From contig NZ_JBGCCN010000004.1 of the NCBI RefSeq assembly GCF_041261225.1, forward strand, positions 124,001 through 188,000: a stretch of 64,000 bases of DNA, written 5' to 3'. The first letter of the stretch is position 1; the number at the start of each line of letters is the position of its first letter. The stretch comes from Streptomyces sp. V4I8 (GTDB taxonomy: Bacteria > Actinomycetota > Actinomycetes > Streptomycetales > Streptomycetaceae). A model generated the notes under the pieces. That model was not told the origin of the DNA. It ran no database searches and worked only from the letters and a program-made list of their open reading frames with translations. Positions 9,388-17,927 of this stretch are shown in pieces. The position numbers and the translations under genes were made by a program.

Positions 9388-10906
9388 GTGCTCAAGAACC
9401 CCCCTGGACGGCGCCCCGGCCATCTGCCATCCCAGATGAACAGCTTTGTCGGGCGACAAACGGAACTCGCCTGGCTGCAACGTGAGTTGCGACCGGGCGA
9501 TGACCGCAGCCGTGTGATCAGTCTCATCGGCGGCGGCGGAGTCGGCAAGACCCGCCTTGCGTTGAAGGCGGCACACCACGTCCGGGACGCATATCCCGAC
9601 GGAGTGTGGCTCGTTGAGCTCTCCCCCTGGCCTCTCGCCGCCGGTATGGCGGCCATAGCCACCCTGGCGACTCTGCGGCTGGTGGACCAGAACACTCAGC
9701 CGCCACTTGAGGTGCTTTCCCGCTGGGCATATGACAAGCGCGCGCTCCTCATTTTCGACTCCTGCGAACACATGCTGTCGGACTGCGTATCACTGCTCAC
9801 GGATCTGCTCGCGACGGCACCCGAACTGCGCGCGCTGGTCACCAGCCGGGAACGACTGGGTGTCCCGGGCGAGCGCATGCTGCACCTCCGCCCGCTGCCC
9901 ACATCGAGTGACGCGGTGCGTCTCTTCGCCGAGCGCGCGGCTGCGGCTGATCCCGATTTCGTGCTGCACGATGCCAATCAGCCGACGGTGGCGTCGATTT
10001 GCGAGCACCTCGACGGTATTCCGCTCGCCGTTGAACTGGCCGCTGCCCGACTGAGCGAGTTCTCCCTGGACCAGTTGCACAGCCACCTCGACAGGAAGGC
10101 TTCCTCTCGACTCAGTCTGCTCACCTCACAAGCGGGGGAGGGCAGCGGTCCGGATCGTCACCGGACAATGTGGGCGACCATCGGCTGGAGCCACGAACTG
10201 TGTCAACCGCTGGAGCGATTGCTGTGGGCCCGCCTATCCGTCTTCTCCGACGCATTCCGCACCGAGACCGCACAGGGGGTCTGTGCGCACGCCCCCCTGT
10301 CCACAGGCCGCGTCCCCGGACTCCTCGCCCGACTGGTGGAGCAGTCCATCGTCTTGCCGCACCCCTCAGAGCCCGGCCGCTTCCGAATGCTGGACACCAT
10401 GCGTGAGTACGGTGCCGCCTGGCTGCGAGAACTCGGGGAGGAACACGAGGCCCGGCTACGGCACACCGGCTACTATCTCCGCCTCGTCCGCGACGCCAAC
10501 GCCGGGTTCAACACCGAACGCCAGGAAGCGTGGTGCCGGCTCATCCGCCTCGAAAGCGCCAACATGCGCGCCGCAGTCGACTGGGCCCTGAGACAACCCG
10601 AACAACGTGCCGCCCTGGACCTGGCGTGCGCTGCGGCGTTCCTCTGGATGCATTCCGGCAACCCGAGGGAACACATACACCGCATCAACCGTGCGCTGGA
10701 GTCCGAAAATGGGCGAGTGCCTGGGAACGCGCATGCCCTGTGGCTGCGTGGCGCGTTGTCCGTGTGCGAGCCTGGTTGGCAGGCGACCGGCGAGTGGGAC
10801 CGACGCTGTGCGGATGTGGCCAGCAACTCGGATGACCCAGTGGCAGCCGCGGTCGTCGGCACTCATATAACTGGCTGCAACCTCGTCGTCACGGGACGAC
10901 TGCTAG
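9388..10906 (+). pseudogene. NB-ARC/AfsR-type ATPase regulator, 5' part (split by IS1634-family element)
   Basis: The frame starts at GTG 9388 and encodes a STAND-type ATPase. It has NSFVGRQTELAWLQREL, Walker A GGGGVGKTRLA, Walker B-like ALLIFDSCEH, then the sensor/winged-helix part IPLAVELAAARLSEF and helical repeats. No N-terminal DNA-binding domain is present. At 10903-10906 the coding sequence reaches CTAG and runs into an insertion sequence, ending 7 codons later at an unrelated TGA. Removing the element and one CTAG copy restores a continuous frame with the segment 12687-13258, 696 aa in all. The 5' part alone would still give a 513-aa protein with the ATPase intact but part of the helical repeat region lost. 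Confidence 0.85.
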
Positions 10907-12682
10907 ACCCGTACTTCGCGGGTCGTTGATTCGTATGGTGTGACCGGTCCGGGGTGTGTCCTGGGCCGGGGGTGTGGCGTTGGGTGGGGTGTGTCGATGA
11001 CTTCCCGGTCCCCGCGGCCACGGTCTCAGCGTCAGCGTCTTGAAGTGGCGGTGACGTCCGTGGTGGAGAAGCGTCTGGGCGCTCTGCCTGTCGCTGCCGA
11101 GTTTCTGCGTCGGCTGGATGTCGCCGGGATCGTCGACGAGGTGTGTCCTGGTGGCGCGAGTGCGCTGGTGACGCACGGGCAGGTGATCGAGGCGTTGGTG
11201 GCCAACCGGCTGACGTCGCCCGCGCCGTTGGTGCGGGTGGAGGACTGGGCCAGGTGCTGGGCAGTGGAAGAGGTCTTCGGGATCGAGCCCGCTCTGCTCA
11301 ACGATGATCGTCTGGCCCGGGCACTGGATGCGATCGCTCCGCAGCTGGAGCACATCGCGGGCACGGTCGGGGCGCGGGCGATCGGTGAGTTCGGGATCGA
11401 TGTGGCCCGGATGCACTGGGACATGACCAGCATGTCCGTGCACGGGGCCTTCCCGGTCGAGGGTCAGGAGGAGGACTTCCCCGTCATTGGCTACGGGCAT
11501 CCCAAGGACCGGCGCTTCGATCTGAAGCAGGTCCAGGCCGGGCTCGCGGTGTCGGCCGACGGCGGCATCCCGCTCCATGCCCGGGTCTTCGGCGGTGGTG
11601 CGGCCGAGGTCAGCCAGGTCGTCGGCGCGATGAAGGACCTGCGGGCCATGGCCGGTGAACGCGACTTCCTGATGGTCGCCGACTCCAAGCTGGTGTCCTA
11701 CTCCAACGTCCGTGCCCTGCTGGCGGCCGGGGTCCAGTTCATCGCCCCGGCCCCGGCCGCGCAGGTCAAGGACGAGGTCTATGCCGCTCTCGATCCCGCG
11801 CAGGCCACCATCGTGGACTGGACGCCCAACCGGGAGGCGGGCAAGCCCGCCGAGCGGCGCGAGACCTACCGCGTGCTGGAGGACACCCACACCCTGACCG
11901 GGCCCCGCAAGAGCGATCCTGTGCTCACCGTGCGACGGATCCTGGTCCACTCCACCGCGAACGCCGCCGGCCAGCAAGCAGCCCGGGACAAACGCCTGGC
12001 CAAGGCCGCCCAGGACCTGAACAAGCTCACCGCTGCGGCCGGCGGACGCCACTACAAGACCCGGGAGAAGATCGTCGCCCGAATCGGTGTCATCGCCGCC
12101 AAGCGCCGTGTCACCTCTTGTCTGCGCTGGACCGTCACCGATAACGAGGACGGCACCCCGGTCCTGGCCTGGCACTTCGACACCGGCGTGCTGAAGGCGG
12201 AAGCCGTGGTCGACGGCTGGTACGCACTGCTGACGTCTGTCCCCGCCGACCAGGCGGACGCTGGGCAGACTCTGATCCACTACAAGGGCCAGGGCGCGGT
12301 CGAGCGCAGATACCACGACTTCAAGGGCCCGCTCGCGGTCGCGCCGGTCTTCGTGCAGCACAACCGGCGCGTTGCCGCCCTGATCCAGGTCATCTGCCTG
12401 GCCCTGCTCGTCTTCTGCCTGATCGAACGGCAGGTCAGACGCGCGCTCGGCCCCGAGCAGACCATGAGCGGCCTCTACCCCGACAACCGCCGGGTCCGCC
12501 CCACCGGCCGCATGGTCTTCTACCACCTCGGCGAACTCACCCTGCGCATCGGCAACATCACCGACCCGCCCACCGTCCAGATCACCCGCGGCGTCCAACT
12601 CCACCTCCTCGACCTACTCGACACCGACATCGGACAAACCCGCTGGCCACAGACCTGAAACGGTGACCCGCGAAGTCCGGGG
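10907..12682 (+). mobile_element. IS1634-family insertion sequence, 1776 bp, CTAG target duplication
   Basis: The ends are inverted repeats: left ACCCGTACTTCGCGGGTC, right (read inward) CCCCGGACTTCGCGGGTC. They are flanked by CTAG at 10903-10906 and 12683-12686. The element carries one transposase gene on the + strand and interrupts an ATPase regulator gene. Precise removal of the element plus one CTAG restores the host frame, which fixes the boundaries. Confidence 0.9.
10997..12658 (+). CDS. IS1634-family transposase
   Basis: The 553-aa DDE transposase has an N-terminal DUF4277-like part (EFLRRLDVAGIVDEV). The DDE residues fall in HWDMTSMSVHG (first D), MVADSKLVS (second D) and YKGQGAVERRYHDFKG (E). 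Length and motifs fit the IS1634 family (IS4-related). ATG 10997 is the first good methionine; an upstream in-frame GTG at 10940 is possible. The frame is intact, so the element may still be active. It is clearly different from the second IS1634-family transposase at 55057. Confidence 0.9.
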   Translation: MTSRSPRPRSQRQRLEVAVTSVVEKRLGALPVAAEFLRRLDVAGIVDEVCPGGASALVTHGQVIEALVANRLTSPAPLVRVEDWARCWAVEEVFGIEPALLNDDRLARALDAIAPQLEHIAGTVGARAIGEFGIDVARMHWDMTSMSVHGAFPVEGQEEDFPVIGYGHPKDRRFDLKQVQAGLAVSADGGIPLHARVFGGGAAEVSQVVGAMKDLRAMAGERDFLMVADSKLVSYSNVRALLAAGVQFIAPAPAAQVKDEVYAALDPAQATIVDWTPNREAGKPAERRETYRVLEDTHTLTGPRKSDPVLTVRRILVHSTANAAGQQAARDKRLAKAAQDLNKLTAAAGGRHYKTREKIVARIGVIAAKRRVTSCLRWTVTDNEDGTPVLAWHFDTGVLKAEAVVDGWYALLTSVPADQADAGQTLIHYKGQGAVERRYHDFKGPLAVAPVFVQHNRRVAALIQVICLALLVFCLIERQVRRALGPEQTMSGLYPDNRRVRPTGRMVFYHLGELTLRIGNITDPPTVQITRGVQLHLLDLLDTDIGQTRWPQT

Positions 12683-12686
12683 CTAG

Positions 12687-13258
12687 AGGCTGTCGCCTTC
12701 CTGTCCGACGCCGAACAGCTGCCTGTCCGTGATGACTGGATCGGCCTACTCCAGCTGCAGATACGGTTGAGCCTGTCATTCGCGTACTTGAAGCTCGGCG
12801 ACTATGAAGCGGCGTCCGTAGTGGCGTCTGAGATTCGGGACGAGAGCCGCCGCCGTGGAGAGCAGCTCGCGGGTGCTGCGGCTGAGTCCATCCTGGCACA
12901 GGTCAGCCTCGCTCGGGGCGATATCGAAGCGGCAGTCCACAGTGCGACAAGCGCCGTGCAGCGGCATGCGAAGCTGCACAACGTGTGCGATCTGGCGATA
13001 GGCCTGGATGTACTGGCCGCCGCGATCGCCAGAGCGGGGGACGGGCGCCGCGCGGCCCGGATCATCGGCATCGGCAGGCGCCTATGGGATCTCACCATCT
13101 CCCTCGCGGACTCAGCTTCGATAGCCACGACCCGCCTCACCTGTGAGCGACACATCCGCGGCACTCTGGGCGACCTGGCCTACGAGAGTGCGTACGAAGA
13201 GGGCTTGGCCATGTCCTACGAGGAGGGGCTGGCATACGCGACCCAAGCCCCCCACTGA
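12687..13258 (+). pseudogene. NB-ARC/AfsR-type ATPase regulator, 3' part
   Basis: This is the continuation of the gene interrupted at 10906. Reading on from the restored CTAG gives the in-frame sequence EAVAFLSDAEQLPVRDDW, then helical repeats (SFAYLKLGDYEAASVVASEI; ESILAQVSLARGDIEAAV) and an end at YEEGLAYATQAPH. The C-terminus stops where LuxR-type relatives would continue into a helix-turn-helix, so the ancestral protein probably lacked a DNA-binding domain. It now lacks its own start, apart from an internal possible start at 12767. Confidence 0.85.
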
Positions 13259-13312
13259 CGCGGTCATTCGCGCAGGGCAACCAGCTGGGTGAGCCACCGC
13301 TGCAAGGCGGGA

Positions 13313-14188
13313 TCAGCCCCGCCTCAGCACCTGCTTGATCCTCTTTGCGCTCCGGGAGTCCCCCAAGGTCTGCCACAGCTGCGCCGAACTCGCGGACGTG
13401 TACACCCCCGGAGCGCCCTGAGCGCCGCAACCGTCGCCATACGACACACTGCCCATCAAGATTGGCATTTCACGGCCGGGCACCTTGCGAAAAATGGGGC
13501 CACCGCTGTCTCCTTGACAGGAATCCCTACCCGTCACTCCCGCGCAGAAATTGACCTTCGGGTCATAGGAATCGTAGGACACCTGGCATTCCGGGTGCGA
13601 GAGGACCGGGACCTGTACCTCACGCAGGCGGTCCGGCTGGTGATACAGCTCCGTGTCGGTGTTGCCCCACCCGACCACTGTTGCCTGGTGCCCCGGGCGC
13701 AGCAGGGCATCTGTGCCCTCCGTGGGAAGGGGAGAGGGCGTGATTCCCTTGACCGGTTTGGCCAATTGGAGGAAGGCAACGTCATAGGCACGCTGCCCTC
13801 GGAGATAGCGGGCGTGGATCAGCACACCGTTCCTGGCGATGTTGCGTACTTGGCCCTGGGCGGGGTCGGAGAGGACTGTGCGGCCGATCGCCACCTGAAG
13901 AGACTTGGGTTTGACCGGCTCGCGATCTCCGTCGACCAGGCAGTGGGCCGCCGTCATCACGATGTCCGGCGCAACCAGGCTGCCACCGCAGAACTGGCGG
14001 TCCCGGGCGCTGCCCCGGCCCTTTTCAAGGATCGCTGTCATGAACGGATAGGCGTCATTGGGGACTTCGGTTCCCCCTACGATCGCGTTGGCCGCAGGCA
14101 TGTTCGAGCCCAGCACCGCGAACGCCACGAGTCCGGCCAGGACAGCCGGCGCCGACCTTGGCTTCGTGCCGAGCTTTCGGAATCTCAT
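13313..14188 (-). CDS. Secreted trypsin-like serine protease (S1 family)
   Basis: Start at ATG 14188 is preferred because GGAAGAGAAG precedes it; the frame stays open to 14263. The 291-aa precursor has a signal peptide (MRFRKLG... to PAANA), and mature sequence begins with the classical IVGG. The catalytic triad is visible: His in TAAHC, Asp in YDVAFLQL, Ser in GDSGGP. Asp six residues before that Ser (GRDSCQGDS) predicts cleavage after Lys/Arg. Cys pairs FCGG/AAHC and others match chymotrypsin-fold disulfides. There is almost no pro-peptide between the signal peptide and IVGG. It is an extracellular enzyme; an SSI-like inhibitor is encoded 3 kb away at 17493. Confidence 0.93.
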   Translation of the reverse strand: MRFRKLGTKPRSAPAVLAGLVAFAVLGSNMPAANAIVGGTEVPNDAYPFMTAILEKGRGSARDRQFCGGSLVAPDIVMTAAHCLVDGDREPVKPKSLQVAIGRTVLSDPAQGQVRNIARNGVLIHARYLRGQRAYDVAFLQLAKPVKGITPSPLPTEGTDALLRPGHQATVVGWGNTDTELYHQPDRLREVQVPVLSHPECQVSYDSYDPKVNFCAGVTGRDSCQGDSGGPIFRKVPGREMPILMGSVSYGDGCGAQGAPGVYTSASSAQLWQTLGDSRSAKRIKQVLRRG

Positions 14189-14372
14189 GGGGGTCTTCTC
14201 TTCCGTACGGGAGGAATCCGTGTCGTGTAGGAGACGGCAAAACATGCACTGATATGACGTCATGCATGGTCTGCATCGCTGGGTTCCGACGACGATGCCC
14301 GCCTCTCACTTCCCGGAGCAGGGGGGTCTCTGGTGAGGAACCGTTTGAGGCGACGTTTCGATGAGCCATGAC

Positions 14373-15269
14373 GGAGGGTTATTCACGGGCTTGGTTTCTT
14401 GATCAGCAAGACGGCCCTGCTCGGTAGCCTGGCGTTTGCGACGACGTCAGTTTTCCACCGGGGTAGGGCCGTTGAGCTGGAACGTTACGACAGGGCTGGA
14501 AGCGGATCAACTGGAGGCCTTGGTGGTCCGGGTCCACACGATGCTGGTGGAGGACCCCGATCCGCCCGTGGTGCCGGGACCGATGTGGGCGCTGGGCCTG
14601 TACAAGTCCGTGGTCCTGGTGTTGTTCCTGCTGCGGCAGAACCCCGTCCAGCAAGCGGCGGCGGAACTGTTCCACATCTCCCAGGCCACCGTCTCGCGCC
14701 GGTGGACCACGCTGCTCCCGGTGGTGGAGACGGCCCTGGCCGAGCATGTGCCCGACCCCGCCGACGCCTCACACGGCAGGATCGTCCTGGCCGACGGGAC
14801 CCTGGTCACCACGTGGGACTGGGCGAGCGAGGGCACCACGATGTTCTCCGGCAAGCATCGTGACACAGGCTTCAACCTGCAGGTCGCCGCCACTCTCAGC
14901 GGGGACCTGCTCGCCGTCTCCGCGCCGGTACCCGGCAGTCGGCACGACATGTACGCCTGGCGCCAGTCCCACTTTCCCAAAGCCTTCGCCGACCGGGAGA
15001 GCATGGGGGATCTGGGCTATGTCGGCTCCGGCATGCTCACCGCCCGCCGCAAGCCACCCGGTCAGGAACGCCCCGTCAAAGACAAAGTGTTCAACCAGAG
15101 CATCGGCAAGCTCCGCGCCGCCGTCGAACGAGCGATCGCACATCTGAAGGACTGGAAGGTCCTCGCCACTCGCTATCGCGGCCCTCTCACCCGGTTCCCC
15201 CTCGTCGCCAAGACCGTCACCGCCCTCGCCTTCTACAAGAACGGCTGGTGACCCCGTGAATAAGCCTCC
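14373..15269 (+). mobile_element. IS5-family insertion sequence (about 0.9 kb)
   Basis: Inverted ends GGAGGGTTATTCACGGG (14373-14389) and, read inward from the right, GGAGGCTTATTCACGGG (15253-15269) differ at one base. They flank one transposase gene. No unambiguous target duplication can be called by eye, so the exact ends may shift by a few bases. It sits between the protease and the second DUF11 gene and disrupts no visible gene. Confidence 0.85.
14472..15251 (+). CDS. IS5-family (DDE_Tnp_4-type) transposase
   Basis: The 259-aa product begins at TTG 14472 in this call; the frame is open to ATG 14436. A helix-turn-helix region (QQAAAELFHISQATVSRRW) precedes the DDE domain: first Asp in VLADGTL, second Asp in GSRHDMY, and the final Glu in AVERAIAHLKDWK. 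Relatives are the short IS5-group transposases with an N-terminal HTH and a DDE_4 endonuclease domain. The frame is intact. Confidence 0.88.
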   Translation: MSWNVTTGLEADQLEALVVRVHTMLVEDPDPPVVPGPMWALGLYKSVVLVLFLLRQNPVQQAAAELFHISQATVSRRWTTLLPVVETALAEHVPDPADASHGRIVLADGTLVTTWDWASEGTTMFSGKHRDTGFNLQVAATLSGDLLAVSAPVPGSRHDMYAWRQSHFPKAFADRESMGDLGYVGSGMLTARRKPPGQERPVKDKVFNQSIGKLRAAVERAIAHLKDWKVLATRYRGPLTRFPLVAKTVTALAFYKNGW

Positions 15270-15395
15270 CGATCTCGGACGTCCCTGAGCCCTTAAGGAG
15301 GAAGATCACTCAGTTGGACTGCGGATTCGTCATACGGGGGAACTGCAGCGGTCTCACAAGCAAGTCCCCTTGAAGATAGATGGTGAGAGAAGGAA

Positions 15396-17063
15396 ATGAA
15401 GAGTCGCTTATCGAAAAATCGGCTTCTCGCTGCCGCGCTCGCGGTCACCAGCGTCGCCGGAAGCGCCCTCGGGGTTGCAGGCATCCCAGCGACGGCGGCT
15501 CCGGCGCCGGGCAAGGTGATCTTCTCCGAGGATTTTGAGAACAACCCGGCGCCTGAGCCCATCCGCCTCACCGATTACCAAGGCGCAGGTGGGCAGAAGT
15601 ACGGCGCGGACCAGGAGTGGCTGAGCGACTGCAACGGCTGGGTCAACTCCTTCAGCCAGCCCGATGCCCCCGCGGCTCCGCTCGCGGACTGCCAGGGCCA
15701 GAGCATCGGCCAGTGGGCCTTCAACCGCGTCCAGCAGATGTCCTGGGCCCTCGGATCACATGCGGGAGGGGACCCGGTCCGCAACCACGCGGTCTCCGCC
15801 CAGACGGAGGACGACCCGGGCGCGGGGCACATCGAATTCCAGACGCTCTCGAACATCCCCTTCAGTGGCAGCAACAGGTACGTGACCTTCAGCGTCGACG
15901 TCGCTGCGGCGAACTGCGAGAATCCGGGCACGAAGCCGCCGCTCCTGCAGTTCACCAGGGTGGACGAGTCGGGGAACTCCACGGCGCTGGGCGGGGCGAT
16001 CGACGGCTGCAGCAACCCGAAGACGGTGGACGTCCCCGCGAAGGGCCAGGCCTTGGCGACCAAGGTTCACGTGGGCACCTACGCGGCACCCGGCGCGACC
16101 CTGGTCAACGGTGGCTCCATCGGTATCCGCATGGTGAACAACGAAGGCACCTTCAACGGAAACGACCATGCCTTCGACAACATCAAGATGCTGGATGTCA
16201 CGCCGACCGCGAGCAAGGCGTTCAGCCCCAGCACCATCACCCCGGGCCAGACGTCGAAGTTGACGGTCACCATCGAGAACACCACTGAGCTGGCTTCGAA
16301 GGACAACTTCAGCTTCACCGACAAGCTGCCGGCCGGTGTCACCATCGCGTCCGACCCGGCCGCGTCGACGACCTGTGGGGACGGCACGGTGACTGCGGCC
16401 GCCGGCAGTTCCTCCCTCTCGCTTGCCGGTGGCGACCTGGCCCAGGGTGCCGCCTCCTGCACGGTCACGGTCAATGTCACGGCGGTCAACCCCGGTAAGT
16501 ACACCAACGACCCTGCGGACTTCGAGCAGGTCGGTCTGAACAAGCCGGGACCGGCCGACCTGGAGGTCATCCCCTCCGTAGACCTGGTCGTGACCAAGGT
16601 GGCCGACCCGAGCCTGGTCCACTGGCCCGTCAACCCGGACGGCACTGTCGCCTACAAGCTCATCGTCACCAACAACGGTCCCAATGACTCCACCGGGTGG
16701 ACGGTGACCGACCCGCTGCCGGACCAGCTGCAAAACCCGACCACCAGCACGGCCGGTTGCACCATCAACGGCAGCGACCTGGTCTGCAACGGTGGCCCGC
16801 TGCGCGCGGGGTCCACGTTCACCATCACCGTCAAGGGCACGGCTCCGAAGCCGCCCGCCACCCTCGTCATGAACAACTGCGTCGAGGTCAAGGGCAGGGA
16901 GAGCGACCCTGACCCGGCCAGCAACCGCGCGTGCCAGACGGTAGTGGTCGAGCCCATTCCGATCATTGACCCCGCTGTCGGTACCGCTGCGGCGGCCGCG
17001 GTCGGTCTCGGCGGATTCTTCTTCCTCCGTCGCCGCAACGCCGTCCGTGGGCAGATGATCTAG
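15396..17063 (+). CDS. DUF11-domain surface protein with IDPAxGT-helix-RRR C-terminal anchor
   Basis: The 555-aa protein has a signal peptide (MKSRLSKNRLLAAALA... to TAAPA). An N-terminal lectin/jelly-roll-like region follows (VIFSEDFENN, later ITFSVDV-type strands and AFDNIKMLDV, residues 30-270). Next come one DUF11-like repeat (SKAFSPSTITPGQTSKLTV) and a second DUF11 domain (YKLIVTNNGPNDSTGWTV). The end P-I-I-D-P-A-V-G-T-A-A-A-A-A leads into a hydrophobic helix and FLRRRNAVRGQMI. Its last ~130 residues are clearly paralogous to those of the 908-aa protein at 6413, including the NNGPNDSTGW and ESDPDPASN/EPDPDPSN motifs. I predict covalent or membrane anchoring by the exosortase at 26038. 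AGAAGGA precedes the ATG closely. Confidence 0.85.
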   Translation: MKSRLSKNRLLAAALAVTSVAGSALGVAGIPATAAPAPGKVIFSEDFENNPAPEPIRLTDYQGAGGQKYGADQEWLSDCNGWVNSFSQPDAPAAPLADCQGQSIGQWAFNRVQQMSWALGSHAGGDPVRNHAVSAQTEDDPGAGHIEFQTLSNIPFSGSNRYVTFSVDVAAANCENPGTKPPLLQFTRVDESGNSTALGGAIDGCSNPKTVDVPAKGQALATKVHVGTYAAPGATLVNGGSIGIRMVNNEGTFNGNDHAFDNIKMLDVTPTASKAFSPSTITPGQTSKLTVTIENTTELASKDNFSFTDKLPAGVTIASDPAASTTCGDGTVTAAAGSSSLSLAGGDLAQGAASCTVTVNVTAVNPGKYTNDPADFEQVGLNKPGPADLEVIPSVDLVVTKVADPSLVHWPVNPDGTVAYKLIVTNNGPNDSTGWTVTDPLPDQLQNPTTSTAGCTINGSDLVCNGGPLRAGSTFTITVKGTAPKPPATLVMNNCVEVKGRESDPDPASNRACQTVVVEPIPIIDPAVGTAAAAAVGLGGFFFLRRRNAVRGQMI

Positions 17064-17127
17064 CCGACACAGCAGCCAGCCGGCCCGCCTGGCCACTCTT
17101 GGACCGGACTGTCTGTCGGCTCGCCGA

Positions 17128-17165
17128 CCCTGGGCAGATCCTTACGCGTGAAGGTCTGCCCAGGG
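17128..17165 (+). terminator. Strong hairpin terminator after the DUF11 gene
   Basis: CCCTGGGCAGATCCTT pairs almost perfectly with AAGGTCTGCCCAGGG around a loop of about 7 nt, 65 bp after the stop codon. Confidence 0.85.
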
Positions 17166-17492
17166 CGGCCGCCCGGTCATAGGGGGCTCGGGCCCTGATA
17201 GCACACCAGGGTGTACTCCGTGTGTCGGGTCGTCGTGGTGGTTGTCGGGCCTTCCAGCCCGGGCGGCTGTCGTGCATAGCCACACACCTTGTGACCTTTC
17301 GGTTTTCCCCTCGGCGTCGTGGCGCACCGGTGTGCGAAGAGAATCTCCCTGGGCCATGAGCTCTTGGTGGCGGCATGGGCAGCGATCCGCGGCAGCAGGA
17401 GTTCCTCCGCGCTGTTCCATCACGAAGATGCCTCGGACGTTCCTCATCGATGGCGCGCGCAGCAACAATCAATGGACACGGAGACGTTCGAA

Positions 17493-17927
17493 GTGACCCA
17501 ATCCAGAACCCGAGTCATTGCTCTCATCGTCGGCCTGGTCGGCATGTTCGCACTCACGCCTGCGATGGCGCAGAGCCCCCCTGACGATGGGTCATTCAAC
17601 CTTAGGCTCTACGACATCAAGGGAGCGTTGGACGGCCACGGTTCCCCACCGCACATCGAAATCATCGCAGAAGGCCATCTGGAGTGCCCGCACGGCGGTG
17701 CGGAGAAGGACGCAGCTTGCGAAGACTTGATTGCCGCGCACGGATTCATTGACCGGATCGCCGAAGGATCCGGATTCTGCACACAGGAGTACTCACCCAT
17801 CTACGCGGTCGCCGAGGGACGTTGGAAAGGCGAAATCCGACTGTTCGGCAAGGTGTTTGACAACCGCTGCGCCGCTGTCAGGGCAACTGGTGGGGATCTT
17901 TTCGATCTGCCCTCAACGAACTCCTGA
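17493..17927 (+). CDS. Subtilisin-inhibitor-like (SSI family) secreted protein
   Basis: GTG 17493 is chosen because GGAG lies 9 nt upstream; an in-frame ATG at 17472 has no ribosome site. The 144-aa precursor has a signal peptide ending TPAMAQ. The mature part matches SSI: four Cys in the expected order (HLEC, DAACEDL, GFCTQEY, DNRC) and the GRWKGE...F..RC strand pair seen as GVWQGKR...F..EC in SSI. By this alignment the reactive-site loop C-P-M-V-Y-D-P is here C-T-Q-E-Y-S-P, so the P1 residue is Gln rather than Met, Lys or Arg. Whether it still inhibits subtilisin-type or trypsin-type proteases is uncertain. Its stop overlaps the convergent acyltransferase gene by 15 bp. Confidence 0.8.
   Translation: MTQSRTRVIALIVGLVGMFALTPAMAQSPPDDGSFNLRLYDIKGALDGHGSPPHIEIIAEGHLECPHGGAEKDAACEDLIAAHGFIDRIAEGSGFCTQEYSPIYAVAEGRWKGEIRLFGKVFDNRCAAVRATGGDLFDLPSTNS

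Noticed and set aside
10889..12604. A 571-codon minus-strand frame inside the first IS1634-family element.
   Set aside because: The forward frame carries the DDE motifs of the transposase; the reverse frame is its shadow.
13313..17927. The trypsin-like protease and the SSI-like inhibitor as a dedicated protease-inhibitor pair.
   Set aside because: They are on opposite strands, separated by an IS element and another gene, and the inhibitor's P1 Gln does not match a Lys/Arg-specific protease.
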